Source of the DNA: Leptospiraceae bacterium
Lineage (GTDB): Bacteria > Spirochaetota > Leptospiria > Leptospirales > Leptospiraceae
DNA: 64,000 bases
NCBI GenBank assembly: GCA_016711485.1
Contig: JADJSX010000008.1
Span: forward strand, 434,001 to 498,000
Direction: 5' to 3'
Shown here: piece after piece, positions 17,853 to 26,754 of the stretch
Position numbering within the stretch: position 1 is the first letter of the stretch
How the letters are laid out: each line of letters starts with the position of its first letter
The notes under the pieces: model-generated
The model's input: the letters and a program-made list of their open reading frames with translations, nothing else
What the model was told of the DNA's origin: nothing
Database searches by the model: none
Position numbers and translations under genes: made by a program

Positions 17853-19208
17853 TTGACCCGAAACCAATTTTTAAAACTTCTAATCGCTAGTATTGGGGTA
17901 TTAAGCGGATATCCGATTTTGCCGCAATCTAAGAAAAAAGAAGTATTAATAATTGGAGCTGGAATATCTGGATTAGCCGCAGGACGTAGATTGATCGCGG
18001 AAGGTTTTCAAGTTACGATCCTAGAAGCAAGGAATAGAATTGGCGGAAGAATCTGGACAGATAATGCAATGGGAAATCCTATAGAAATGGGAGCTACCTT
18101 TGTTTATGATAATAAACTGAATCCAATTTCCAAATTAATTAATCAATTTAAAATGGATGTAATTGATTTTCCTTTGGAAAAATTAGAATTATACGATTCA
18201 AAAGGAAATAATATTGTTACTGAGGATAATTCGAAATCGGAGAGTCATTACAAAACCTTTCAGAGAAAACTTAATTCAATGAAAGACTCTCTTTCTAAAG
18301 GAAAGTCTATATTATCTGCTAAAGATATTATACTCCCCGAATTAGTATTATCAGAAAAAGAAAGGGATTCATTAGATATTCTAATTTCCTCTAATTTAGA
18401 AAATAAGTTTGGAACAGATTTAAAAAATATATCATTACAGTCTTCGGATGAAAAATTAATTTCACTAAGTTCATCGTCATTAATTATGGAAGGTTTTTCT
18501 GAACTAATTAACCAATTAGGAAAAGGTTTGAATGTAAAATTTTCTCATATAGTTTCTAAAATTGAATACGACAAAACAATAAAAGTAACAACAAACCAAG
18601 GTGAGTTTACTTCTGACTATGCGATAGTTACTGTTCCTTTAGGTGTATTAAAGAAAAAGAAAATTCAATTTGTCCCTGAACTACCTGAAAAAAAACAATT
18701 TGCCATTCAGAATTTAGGATTTGGAACAATCAATAAAGTATTTTATAAATTTCCCAAAAAATTTTGGTCAAATGATTTTAAGCGGTTTAAAATGATTAGC
18801 CAGTCAAAAGAGAATTTTGTAGAATTCTGGGATTTGAATGTAGAAAAACAAACACCAATACTCACAACGTTTTTATCTGGTGATAGTGCTATTTCTTTAG
18901 AAACTAAAAATAAAAAAGATATTCTAAGAGAATCTATGGTAACAATTAAAAAAATATTTGGAAATAAAGCACCTACACCAGTAGAAATACAATATTCTAA
19001 ATGGAACTTAGATCCGTTTAGTGCAGGTACGAGCTCTTATCTATCAATTCATGCTGAGTTAGAAAATTTTAAAACATTGGGAGAGCCAGTTGGAGAATTA
19101 TTGTGTTTTGCCGGAGAGGCGACTGTTACTCCATCGAACTCAGTAGAAGCTGCTTTTTTGTCGGGCGAAAGAGAAGCGAACCGAATTATTCAGCTCAATA
19201 GAGATTAA
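17853..19208 (+). CDS. Flavin-dependent amine oxidase
   Basis: This is a 451-aa FAD enzyme of the monoamine/polyamine oxidase family. The N-terminus is hydrophobic (about residues 8-24) and may be an export signal. The dinucleotide motif VLIIGAGISGLAAGRR is followed by the ARNRIGGRIWTD fingerprint, then the GATFVY segment. Near the C-terminus come AGTSSYL and CFAGEATVTPSNSVEAA, which is the FAD-contacting end of the family. The substrate is not predictable; the hydrophobic start suggests a periplasmic location. The start is a TTG at 17853, the first in-frame start after the UXS stop. It converges on the STAS gene with a 4-bp overlap. Confidence 0.85.
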   Translation: MTRNQFLKLLIASIGVLSGYPILPQSKKKEVLIIGAGISGLAAGRRLIAEGFQVTILEARNRIGGRIWTDNAMGNPIEMGATFVYDNKLNPISKLINQFKMDVIDFPLEKLELYDSKGNNIVTEDNSKSESHYKTFQRKLNSMKDSLSKGKSILSAKDIILPELVLSEKERDSLDILISSNLENKFGTDLKNISLQSSDEKLISLSSSSLIMEGFSELINQLGKGLNVKFSHIVSKIEYDKTIKVTTNQGEFTSDYAIVTVPLGVLKKKKIQFVPELPEKKQFAIQNLGFGTINKVFYKFPKKFWSNDFKRFKMISQSKENFVEFWDLNVEKQTPILTTFLSGDSAISLETKNKKDILRESMVTIKKIFGNKAPTPVEIQYSKWNLDPFSAGTSSYLSIHAELENFKTLGEPVGELLCFAGEATVTPSNSVEAAFLSGEREANRIIQLNRD

Positions 19209-19540
19209 TTGAACTGAACTGCTTGTGCTTCCGTGGTATAAATATCGAAAAGTTCCGCTACACGTGTCACGTCAAATACGCGAGTTACAGGTTCTGTCAA
19301 TGCACAGAGTCGGAGTTTTTGGGTGGAATCGATTAGATTGTTTTTTAAGGAAATAAATATCCGCAGACCCGAGGAAGACATATACTTCACTTCAGATAAA
19401 TTAATGACTATATCCTTTTCCTGGTGGTAGGAAATAATACGCTCCAAACTTTCCTCAATCTCTCTAGCTGATTTAGCATCAACCGGACCAGATAAGTATA
19501 TTACGATGTATTTTTCCTCAACTTTCAGTTGCAAATCCAT
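19205..19540 (-). CDS. STAS-domain anti-sigma factor antagonist
   Basis: This 111-aa protein is a single STAS domain. The phospho-acceptor loop reads VKYMSSSGLRIF, with serines at residues about 54-56 in the usual DSSGL position. The first strand (KYIVIYLSGPVD) is typical of the SpoIIAA/RsbV group. Such proteins bind anti-sigma factors and are controlled by serine phosphorylation. No cognate kinase or phosphatase is adjacent, although an HATPase-like protein occurs at about 28 kb. It is monocistronic, and its stop overlaps the amine oxidase stop. Confidence 0.88.
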   Translation of the reverse strand: MDLQLKVEEKYIVIYLSGPVDAKSAREIEESLERIISYHQEKDIVINLSEVKYMSSSGLRIFISLKNNLIDSTQKLRLCALTEPVTRVFDVTRVAELFDIYTTEAQAVQFN

Positions 19541-20337
19541 ACAACCAAATTAAAATTTAATTTGTTTTCTACAATCTTAAAATCAAATGTTTCCAGAAAC
19601 ATTGGAAAGAATCTAATAGATTTCCGACCACTGTTTTTGCAGAAAATTCTAATTTTACCGTATAACGAAGCTCCTGAAGATTTACCTAGTGATGGTAGTG
19701 TGGTAAAATAATGGATTCCATTAGTTTATACAGTTTTAGTTTGCCTTTGGATTCTAAAAAATAAAAACTTACTCTACGAAAATCTAGCGGAAAAAATATT
19801 TTTCTAAGAAAATATTATTGGATTTGTTGAATTTGGTGGTGTATTTCTCTACAATTAAATCGAATTATTCGTAATATAGAATAATTTAATAGAAAAATAA
19901 AACACCGATTATTAATACGAGAGGTTTCGCATTACTCCAAAATAAAACTGAATAGGACTTCGTTAGGCAATCAAGTTGCCATACTTTTTAATTTACTCAA
20001 ATTTCCAGAGTATGATTCTTGAATCTGACTTTTCTTTCTCTTACGTTCTCTATCTTGGTATCAACTCAGGAGAAAGGAACAAGAATGCAGCGACCCAAGG
20101 TATCGAGTTTTTACAACGTTGAATACGGATATCCAAAATTCCGTATTTACGCGTGGTGAAAAATTCTTATATTCTAGCATTATCCATTCGCCAAGGGACG
20201 AATACTTTATTGGTGATTGGTAATATTCATTTTTTGAAAAAGAGAAATTAATTTTGCAGTTCGGTATTCCAAAAATTGAGTAATAAACCTAAAAAAACTT
20301 TTTTGATTGAAATATAGACAAGATAAAGAAGAGTTAA
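19541..20337. other. Gene-poor gap
   Basis: About 800 bp between the STAS and chemotaxis-receptor genes hold no gene I can support. A 60-codon reading from 19529 and a short open stretch around 20115-20223 (with residues like RGEKFLYSS and SPRDEYFIGDW) have no recognisable homology and no ribosome-binding site. The latter could be gene debris. Confidence 0.5.
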
Positions 20338-20522
20338 TAACTGACATTACGCAAAAAAGAAAAATTATGAAATTTAAAGTAAAGTTAAGAATATTAGATA
20401 AAGCTAATGAATTAATGGAAAAGCAGGTTTGGGGCAGCCCAAGCGATGCACTGAGCGATCGTCGAAGTGTCGCCGATTGCCCCTATCTCTCACCTCAACG
20501 CGCTTGCATGTAAGGCGAGTTA
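20338..20522. repeat. Family II element, long copy with GC-rich hairpin core
   Basis: This 185-bp copy is bounded by TAACTGACATTACGC on the left and the inverted form of TAACTCGCCTTACATGC on the right. The left 75 bp match the cores of the copies at 33.9 kb and 40.1 kb (reversed). At 20430-20482 it carries a GC-rich block with GGGGCA/TGCCCC and GCGA..CACT/AGTG..TCGC pairings, which is strikingly different in base composition from its surroundings. It ends 9 bp before the chemotaxis receptor start. The 68-codon frame across it is an accident of the repeat. Confidence 0.65.
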
Positions 20523-20531
20523 ATAAATTAA

Positions 20532-22640
20532 ATGCTAGCTAAAATTCAAAGTTTGTTCCAAAAAACTAAAATCAAATCGAGATTATTTTTTACTCTTGTA
20601 CTTCTCGCGATTCCACTCTTTTGTCTTTTGGCACTTGTAATTATCACACAGAATCGTGCAATACGTTTTGGAGAAAAAGAAATCATAGGAGCAGAATACA
20701 ATAGGGCTGTTGTCGAATTAATTCAGGAATATAGAAACTCTCTTTTATTAATCGAAAACAAAATAATAAATAATGCGTTATCCGATAACCTTTCTACAAC
20801 GCAATTTATTTCATCTATACTGATTAAAGAAAAACAATTGAATGAACTTGATGAAAAATATGGAGAGTTGTTAGATACGAAAGGATTTCTTGAAAAATTT
20901 TTTTTAGATTCAGAAAAATTTTCAAAACATATACAGTCACAAAAATTATTAGAAGCGAAAAATACAACGATTCAAATTTTAGAAAACCTAGTTTTTTTAA
21001 ATGCACATGTTGGAGATTCATCCAATTTAATATTAGATCCAGATTTAGATAGTTATTATCTAATGGATATTACGTTAATTAAAATTCCGATTTTACTTGA
21101 AACATCCATTCAAACAGAAAAAATTATATTTCAATGTATTCAGGAACGAAATATTTCTTCAGAAAATAAAATAAAACTTTTTTCACTGTATTCGCAGTTG
21201 GAAACGAATTTCAATCAAATCCTAAATTCATATGAAGTTGCGTATAAATACAATTCAAGTTTGACTTCCGAACTGAATGAACAAAAGAAAAAAACTTTTA
21301 GCAATTTGAATTTATATAAGGAAGATTTAAAATCAATAGCTAATCCTGAAATCCGAGAAACCGATATTTACAAGTTAGAAAATTTTCCAAATTTGGTTCC
21401 ACTTTATAATCAATCAATTGTAGAACTTTACGTATTAACCTCAAAATCCCAAATAAATCTTTTGGAAAAAAGAATTTCTAGTCTACAATTGGAACAAATC
21501 ATTTCATTTATACTAGTTTTAATTATCACTGCATTCACTGTATTCATTCAGTATTTAATTGTATTTAGTATTACAAATCCGCTCGGTGAAGCTGTATCAA
21601 AATTTGAACTATTAGCAAAGGGCAATTTGAAAAATCGAATCGAATACAATGGGAATGATGAAATAGGAAATTTATCAAACTCAATTAATTATTTTATAGA
21701 ATATTTAACTAATTTACTTCGTGTGATTTCAAACTTAACTCGGGAATCCAAACAAATTTTTACGGAAATTTCGGATATGACGAACCAAGTTTCGAGTTCA
21801 ACTATGAGCCAGGCGGCTAGTACAGAAGAATCTGCGGCAGCATTAGAGGAAATTTCGTCTTCTTTTGTTAGAATATCAGATTCAATAAAAAAGGAATCTG
21901 AAGATATTTCAGAAATTGGAAATATTACAGACCAAATTGCAGATTCCGTTAAAAATGCTTCAACTTCAATTAAAACGTTAGGCACCATAGTAGAAAGTTC
22001 ATCTAGAGAAGTAAAAAAGGGCGAACAAATCATTTCAAAAACGGTAGATTCTATGAATGAAATTAAATCTGCTGCTGATGAAATTAGTAAAATCATTGTA
22101 TTAATAACTGAAATATCTAAACAGATTGGTTTATTGGCATTAAACGCAAGTATCGAAGCGGCGCGTGCAGGTGAACATGGGCGCGGTTTCTCAGTTGTTG
22201 CTGATGAAATTTCTAAACTCTCACTAAAAACAGAAGACAGTGTAAAACATATCCGTTCTTTGATTTCAGGCACAAATTCTTCTATCAAAGAAGGTATTCA
22301 AAATGTTGGATCGGTTGTAGGTGTTTTAAAAGTAATTATTGAAAAAATAAATTTAACGAATGAAAATGCAAAACTTGTGGATAAAGAAATTTCTTCGCAG
22401 ACAGTGAATATCAATTTTATTTCGAATAGTCATAATCAATTAGAAAATCTTTCTAAACAAATTGACAATAGTACGAGAGAAGAACAAATCGCTATTAGCC
22501 AAATATCTCAAAGTATGAATCGTATATCCACAGAAACTCAATTAATTTCTGAAAATTTAATTCTTTTAAAAGAAGCTGGGGCAAAAGTGGTTTCTATTTC
22601 AGATTCTCTAAGTGAAACGGTAAATAAATTTGAACTGTAG
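20532..22640 (+). CDS. Methyl-accepting chemotaxis protein
   Basis: This is a 702-aa chemoreceptor. Membrane helix 1 spans about residues 18-40. It is followed by a long periplasmic helical ligand domain (about 41-315), helix 2 (about 318-345), a HAMP domain (about 346-400) and the cytoplasmic signalling coiled coil. The conserved hairpin tip reads LLALNASIEAARAGEHGRGF and ends VVADEISKLS, which docks CheA and CheW. Glu/Gln-rich stretches around it are candidate methylation sites. There is no C-terminal CheR-binding pentapeptide. The gene stands alone, converging on the next gene with 1 bp between stops. A family II repeat ends 9 bp upstream of the ATG. Confidence 0.93.
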   Translation: MLAKIQSLFQKTKIKSRLFFTLVLLAIPLFCLLALVIITQNRAIRFGEKEIIGAEYNRAVVELIQEYRNSLLLIENKIINNALSDNLSTTQFISSILIKEKQLNELDEKYGELLDTKGFLEKFFLDSEKFSKHIQSQKLLEAKNTTIQILENLVFLNAHVGDSSNLILDPDLDSYYLMDITLIKIPILLETSIQTEKIIFQCIQERNISSENKIKLFSLYSQLETNFNQILNSYEVAYKYNSSLTSELNEQKKKTFSNLNLYKEDLKSIANPEIRETDIYKLENFPNLVPLYNQSIVELYVLTSKSQINLLEKRISSLQLEQIISFILVLIITAFTVFIQYLIVFSITNPLGEAVSKFELLAKGNLKNRIEYNGNDEIGNLSNSINYFIEYLTNLLRVISNLTRESKQIFTEISDMTNQVSSSTMSQAASTEESAAALEEISSSFVRISDSIKKESEDISEIGNITDQIADSVKNASTSIKTLGTIVESSSREVKKGEQIISKTVDSMNEIKSAADEISKIIVLITEISKQIGLLALNASIEAARAGEHGRGFSVVADEISKLSLKTEDSVKHIRSLISGTNSSIKEGIQNVGSVVGVLKVIIEKINLTNENAKLVDKEISSQTVNINFISNSHNQLENLSKQIDNSTREEQIAISQISQSMNRISTETQLISENLILLKEAGAKVVSISDSLSETVNKFEL

Positions 22641-22641
22641 G

Positions 22642-24057
22642 CTAAAGTTTATTTACATATTCAATTAGTTCATCTAAATCATAATAGTAAAACGGAAAAG
22701 TTCTTGTTTGGAATACCTCATTTGTATGTTGGATAATCGAAAGTTGACTCTTTAAGTTTTCCAATTTTTGTTTTTCCGGTTCGATGAGTTTTCCCATCTC
22801 TTCATTTAATATTGAAATAGATTTATGTAATTCTTTTTTATCAATATTTGGATCTTTAAATTTTTCTTGTAACTCTTTCTTTTGTAAAACGAGCGGGTGC
22901 GATGAGTCTAAAAATTTCTCAGGAGAAAAAGAGGAATCTCTTAATTTTAGTTCTAAATCTTTCTCATTAATATCTGGAATGGGAAACCACTCTGTTTTAT
23001 TTAAATTCATTGTAGCACTAGCTACTTCATAAGGTGCTGCTTCAATTTGAAAAAATTCTTTTATGATATGTTCGGATACTTCTTCGTATCTTCCTCCACC
23101 TTTTCCATGAATAAAAAAGTCAGACATAAAAAGTCTCATAAACATAGTAAGTGTTACAGCTTTTGGAAGTATACAGGCATTACACGCTTCTTCCATAGAA
23201 TCTTCAATTCGCATTACATTTCTTTTTTTTGTAACTGGGTCTAATATCCAGAAAGGCATTTCTCCTGTTACAAGATTTGGAAAAGGTTGAGCATGATTTT
23301 TGATTTTATGTTGTTTTCTATAATCAATTAGAGATTGATTATAAATTTGCATAAATTCATCCAAATGTTCTCTAATTTTTTTTACTAAAACTTTGAATGC
23401 ATTTAGTTTTACTAATTCACTTACTTTTATATGATAGATATGGATTGATCTAGATTTGTAAAAATCCTCTCGAATTGTTTCGTTGACTTCGAATAAATAT
23501 TCATTAGTCTCTAGTCCTGATATAGTTTTATGGATGGTCTGTTCGAATTCTAATTTTATATCGGGATTAATAAAATATTTTGATTCTTCTAATTGTGACT
23601 TGAGGATTGAAATTAATTCGTTTTTGTATTCTAATGATAAGGGATAATGCGCATAAATGCGATTTGCTTCATCTTTTAAATGTAATGTTTTTAGATGAGC
23701 AAATCCTTTTTCTAATCGCTCAGGATAATAATACGACATTTCAAATTGGTCGGTGTCCACAACAATATGTAGCGGCAGACCGTTTGTTAAGCCGGCAATT
23801 TTATGAAGGAGTAAATCTTTAAAGATGATACCAGGATGTTGAAATTCTGGCTGGTGACCGTTAGCTATGATTGGTTTTTTATCAAATTCCGTTTGAAATT
23901 TTTCTTTTAAGAATTCTCTAGTTTCTTTTCTTAATTTTAAAAATTCATCCTCTGAAAAACCTTTCGGGATAAAATTTGCTTCTCTGTGTTTTAGAATACT
24001 CTCCGATAGAGACGAAAGGTTTTTTTCGTTCCAGACAACTTCTTTTATTTCACTCAT
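22642..24057 (-). CDS. Conserved uncharacterised protein, distantly BshC-like
   Basis: This is a 471-aa cytosolic protein. Early motifs are NGHQPEFQHPGIIFKD (about residues 66-81) and HIVVDTDQFEMSYYYPE (about 97-113). A later glycine-rich motif is FFIHGKGGGRYEEVSEHII (about 313-331), and the C-terminus is a coiled coil (about 395-455). The overall plan, an N-terminal TGQQ/NGHQ-like nucleotidylyl-transferase fold followed by a coiled coil, recalls BshC, the cysteine-adding enzyme of bacillithiol synthesis. However, the glycine motif is not BshC-like and the protein is about 70 residues shorter. Proteins with this motif set occur in other phyla without known function, as far as I recall. A TTGACA promoter-like site lies just upstream. 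Confidence 0.6.
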   Translation of the reverse strand: MSEIKEVVWNEKNLSSLSESILKHREANFIPKGFSEDEFLKLRKETREFLKEKFQTEFDKKPIIANGHQPEFQHPGIIFKDLLLHKIAGLTNGLPLHIVVDTDQFEMSYYYPERLEKGFAHLKTLHLKDEANRIYAHYPLSLEYKNELISILKSQLEESKYFINPDIKLEFEQTIHKTISGLETNEYLFEVNETIREDFYKSRSIHIYHIKVSELVKLNAFKVLVKKIREHLDEFMQIYNQSLIDYRKQHKIKNHAQPFPNLVTGEMPFWILDPVTKKRNVMRIEDSMEEACNACILPKAVTLTMFMRLFMSDFFIHGKGGGRYEEVSEHIIKEFFQIEAAPYEVASATMNLNKTEWFPIPDINEKDLELKLRDSSFSPEKFLDSSHPLVLQKKELQEKFKDPNIDKKELHKSISILNEEMGKLIEPEKQKLENLKSQLSIIQHTNEVFQTRTFPFYYYDLDELIEYVNKL

Positions 24058-24073
24058 TTTCCTACCTTACTGA

Positions 24074-24102
24074 CTTAGACTTTTCATTAGTTAACTTGTC
24101 AA
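24074..24102 (-). promoter_or_regulatory. Possible sigma-70 promoter for the 22.6-24.1 kb gene
   Basis: On the minus strand a perfect -35 TTGACA (24102-24097) is followed after exactly 17 bp by TCTAAG (24079-24074), a four-of-six match to the -10. The implied leader is only about 10 nt, with GTAGGAAA before the ATG. The -35 is strong and the -10 weak. Confidence 0.4.
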
Positions 24103-24258
24103 GAGTTATGTTTTGAATTTTCCTATCTGAAAAAATTTATACATTCTTATTTTGAATGAACAAACAAATACATTTTACTTTGGATTTTTTTACTTGTCTA
24201 GTTTATTCGTGTGTGAGGAATTTATACTCTTAGAAATTTGAATACTGTTATTGATTTA

Positions 24259-24372
24259 TATACCCTTCGCCAAAAGTAATTACCCTTTTTTGTAAAGAAT
24301 AGGGTATTCCCAAACGCTCAAAATATGGCTGTTCTAAAAATGAATGGGTAGTTTCTTTTTACGTTTGGTATA
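24259..24372. repeat. Family I inverted-terminal-repeat element, copy A
   Basis: This 114-bp copy has ends TATACCCTTCGCCAAAAG and, reversed, TATACCAAACGTAAAAAG, each followed after a few bases by TACCC. It is flanked by TA on both sides, consistent with a TA target duplication. The interior contains GTATTCCCAAACGCTCAAAA and AATGGGTA, shared with copy B. It lies in the 24058-24605 gap, where I see no gene. Confidence 0.8.
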
Positions 24373-24605
24373 TACACTGATTCAGTTTAATCGTTTTGTG
24401 ATAGCTTGCAGAAAAGTGAATTTGCAATTTAGAAAGTGGAATCAATTTTTTTGCAGGACAAGTAAATTAATATTAACCGCACAAGTATATAACAAAGTTA
24501 GAGTTTTTCTTTTAGTAATTGCGAAAAATTGGACTATGGAAAGGAGTGGAATCTATTGTGTATTCAAATAATTAAAAGTAATGATAAACAAGAGTGGTAA
24601 ATAAT

Positions 24606-26540
24606 ATGGCAAATAATTTAGCAGAACTATACAGAGAGTCTTCCGAAAAATACGGTCCCCTTCCAGCTTTTTTTTCAAAGGATGAAAAGAAAAAATATTC
24701 TCCAATAACTTATAAAGAACTCTACGAATTAGGTCTTTTCTTAGGAGAAGCGTTAATCGATTTAGGTGTTCAATCAAGAGAGCGAATTGGTATCATTGCA
24801 GATCATCGATTAGAGTGGCCAATTGTGGACGCAGGAATTTTGAATACCGGATCAGCGGATGTACCGAGAGGAACAGATGTAACTGAATCTGAAATGGAGT
24901 ATATTCTGAATCACGCTGAAGCAAAAATACTTTTTATAGAAAACGATAAGACACTTGAAAAATTTAATAAAATAAAATCTAAAACTTCTGTAAAGACAGT
25001 AATTATGATGGATCCGAAATCCAATGGCGGAGCAGGAATTTTAAAATTATCGGACCTACTTGAAAAAGGAAAACAATTGAGAGAGAAAGGTTCAAAAAAA
25101 GTAGAAGAGAGGGTCGCTAATATAAAACCTGATGATATATTTACTCTAATTTATACTTCTGGCACTACGGGTCAACCAAAAGGAGTAATGTTAATGCACT
25201 CCAATATGATGTACCAAGTCATTGATTGTAGTCCAATGATGCAATGTAATTCTACTGATAGATTTTTATCAATCCTTCCGGTTTGGCATATATTTGAAAG
25301 AGGATTTATGTATGTCGCAATGGGTGCAGGAAGTGCAACCTATTTCACTAACGTTCGAGATATGCGGGATGATTTTGGGAAAGTAAAGCCTACTTTCATG
25401 GGTTCAGCCCCAAGACTTTGGGAAAGCATTTATCTTGGAATCTATAATAGATTAAATGATCCAAAACAAACTCCAAAGGTTAGAAAAATTATTTTCGATG
25501 TAGCATATTTTTTCTCAAAACATTTTCATGCATCTACAAGATTTTTGAAGGGAAATACGGTCGACTATGTTGGAAGAAATCCAATTTTATCTTTATTAAC
25601 TGGAATCAAATCTATACTTGTAATTATCCTCACTGTACTACCATATCTCTTATTGGATGCAGTTGTATTATCAAAAATTAGATTAGCTACTGGCGGCAAA
25701 TTAAGAGCTACCTGTTCCGGGGGTGGTGCTCTTCAAAGTCATGTGGATGCATTTTTTAATGATATAGGAATTCAAGTATTAGAAGGATACGGAATGACAG
25801 AAACTTCTCCTGTTATCTGTGTGCGTAGTTTTAAAAATCTCATCATGGGATCTGTCGGAAAAGTGGCTCCTCGTTCTGAAATGCAAATTCGTGATTTCAA
25901 TGGTGAGGTACTTACACAAGTAAAAATCGATGGAACCATTAATGGAAAACGTGGTGCTAAAGGAATTATTCATGTTCGAGGTCCTCAGGTAATGAAAGGA
26001 TATTTTAAAAATCCGGATGCAACGAGTAAAACGCTGAAAGATGGTTGGTTAGATACCGGAGATTTGGGAATGATAAATTTTAAAAATACACTTACGTTAA
26101 CCGGTAGAGCAAAAGACACTATAGTACTTCTTGGCGGCGAAAATGTAGAGCCAATTCCAATTGAAAATAAACTTTCTGAATCACCCTATATCAATCAAAT
26201 AATGGTAATCGGACAGGATCAGAAAAATCTTGGCGCAATAATTTTTCCCGATTTCACTCAACTTATAAATTGGGCAAAGGAAAATGCAGTTACGGACACA
26301 AATGAAAACAATTTGATTGTAAATCCAAAAGTTCTAGATTTATTAAAAAAAGAAATTAAATCTTTAAATAGTGGGGCTAATGGCTTTAAGTCATTTGAAC
26401 AAGTAAACTCATTTTTTTTAATCACTAAACCATTTGAAGTTGGCGATGAAATGACAAACTTGATGAAATTAAAACGTCATGTGATTAACGAAAAATACAG
26501 AGAACAAATTAAAACTCTATATACCATAAGCCAAAAGTAA
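24606..26540 (+). CDS. Long-chain acyl-CoA synthetase (AMP-binding)
   Basis: This is a 644-aa ATP-dependent fatty-acid:CoA ligase that activates fatty acids via an acyl-AMP. The P-loop-like motif YTSGTTGQPKG is at about residues 183-193. GYGMTETSP (motif A5), WLDTGDLGMI (A7) and GRAKDTIVLLGGENVEP (A8) follow. A hydrophobic insert of about 20 residues (around 335-360, SILVIILTVLPYLLLD) may seat the enzyme on the membrane; similar inserts occur in spirochaetal and bacterial long-chain synthetases. The ATG at 24606 is chosen over an in-frame GTG at 24594 because GAGTGG lies just before it. The last six codons (YTISQK) and the stop are contributed by a family I repeat. Confidence 0.9.
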   Translation: MANNLAELYRESSEKYGPLPAFFSKDEKKKYSPITYKELYELGLFLGEALIDLGVQSRERIGIIADHRLEWPIVDAGILNTGSADVPRGTDVTESEMEYILNHAEAKILFIENDKTLEKFNKIKSKTSVKTVIMMDPKSNGGAGILKLSDLLEKGKQLREKGSKKVEERVANIKPDDIFTLIYTSGTTGQPKGVMLMHSNMMYQVIDCSPMMQCNSTDRFLSILPVWHIFERGFMYVAMGAGSATYFTNVRDMRDDFGKVKPTFMGSAPRLWESIYLGIYNRLNDPKQTPKVRKIIFDVAYFFSKHFHASTRFLKGNTVDYVGRNPILSLLTGIKSILVIILTVLPYLLLDAVVLSKIRLATGGKLRATCSGGGALQSHVDAFFNDIGIQVLEGYGMTETSPVICVRSFKNLIMGSVGKVAPRSEMQIRDFNGEVLTQVKIDGTINGKRGAKGIIHVRGPQVMKGYFKNPDATSKTLKDGWLDTGDLGMINFKNTLTLTGRAKDTIVLLGGENVEPIPIENKLSESPYINQIMVIGQDQKNLGAIIFPDFTQLINWAKENAVTDTNENNLIVNPKVLDLLKKEIKSLNSGANGFKSFEQVNSFFLITKPFEVGDEMTNLMKLKRHVINEKYREQIKTLYTISQK

Positions 26541-26642
26541 ATTGCCATTTTAAGAAAAGGTCTGTATTCCCAATTGCCCAAAATAGTGATGGCGAGAATC
26601 TTTTCAAAACGAATGGGTATTTTTTGGGGGGCAATTGGTATA
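26520..26642. repeat. Family I inverted-terminal-repeat element, copy B
   Basis: This 123-bp copy has ends TATACCATAAGCCAAAAGTAA and, reversed, TATACCAATTGCCCCCCAAA. The interior has GTATTCCCAATTGCCCAAAA and CGAATGGGTA, as in copy A. Its left end overlaps the 3' end of the acyl-CoA synthetase, giving that gene its last residues and TAA. Confidence 0.8.
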
Positions 26643-26667
26643 CGTAAAATTATTTTGCAAACTGCAA

Positions 26668-26715
26668 GTGAATACTCAGAATTTAAGAACGCAATTTTGA
26701 ATTCTGAGTATTCAC
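26668..26715. terminator. Bidirectional terminator between convergent genes
   Basis: A perfect 16-bp stem (26668-26683 against 26700-26715, arm GTGAATACTCAGAATT) has a 16-nt loop and is followed on the plus strand by TATTTTTATAG. It lies between the ends of the acyl-CoA synthetase (+) and the metallophosphatase (-). Confidence 0.8.
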
Positions 26716-26754
26716 TATTTTTATAGTAAAACTTTCCGACGAATTACTTCTAAA

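Noticed and set aside
19529..19711. 60-aa frame after the STAS gene
   Set aside because: It overlaps the STAS 5' end antisense, has no recognised motifs, and may be debris at best.
20307..20513. 68-aa frame ending in a GC-rich tail
   Set aside because: It is almost all repeat sequence (family II), with no homology and no ribosome-binding site, although the core could in principle encode a short basic peptide.
21689..22288. 199-aa minus-strand reading opposite the chemotaxis receptor
   Set aside because: The receptor's signalling-domain motifs are unmistakable on the plus strand. This frame is a shadow.
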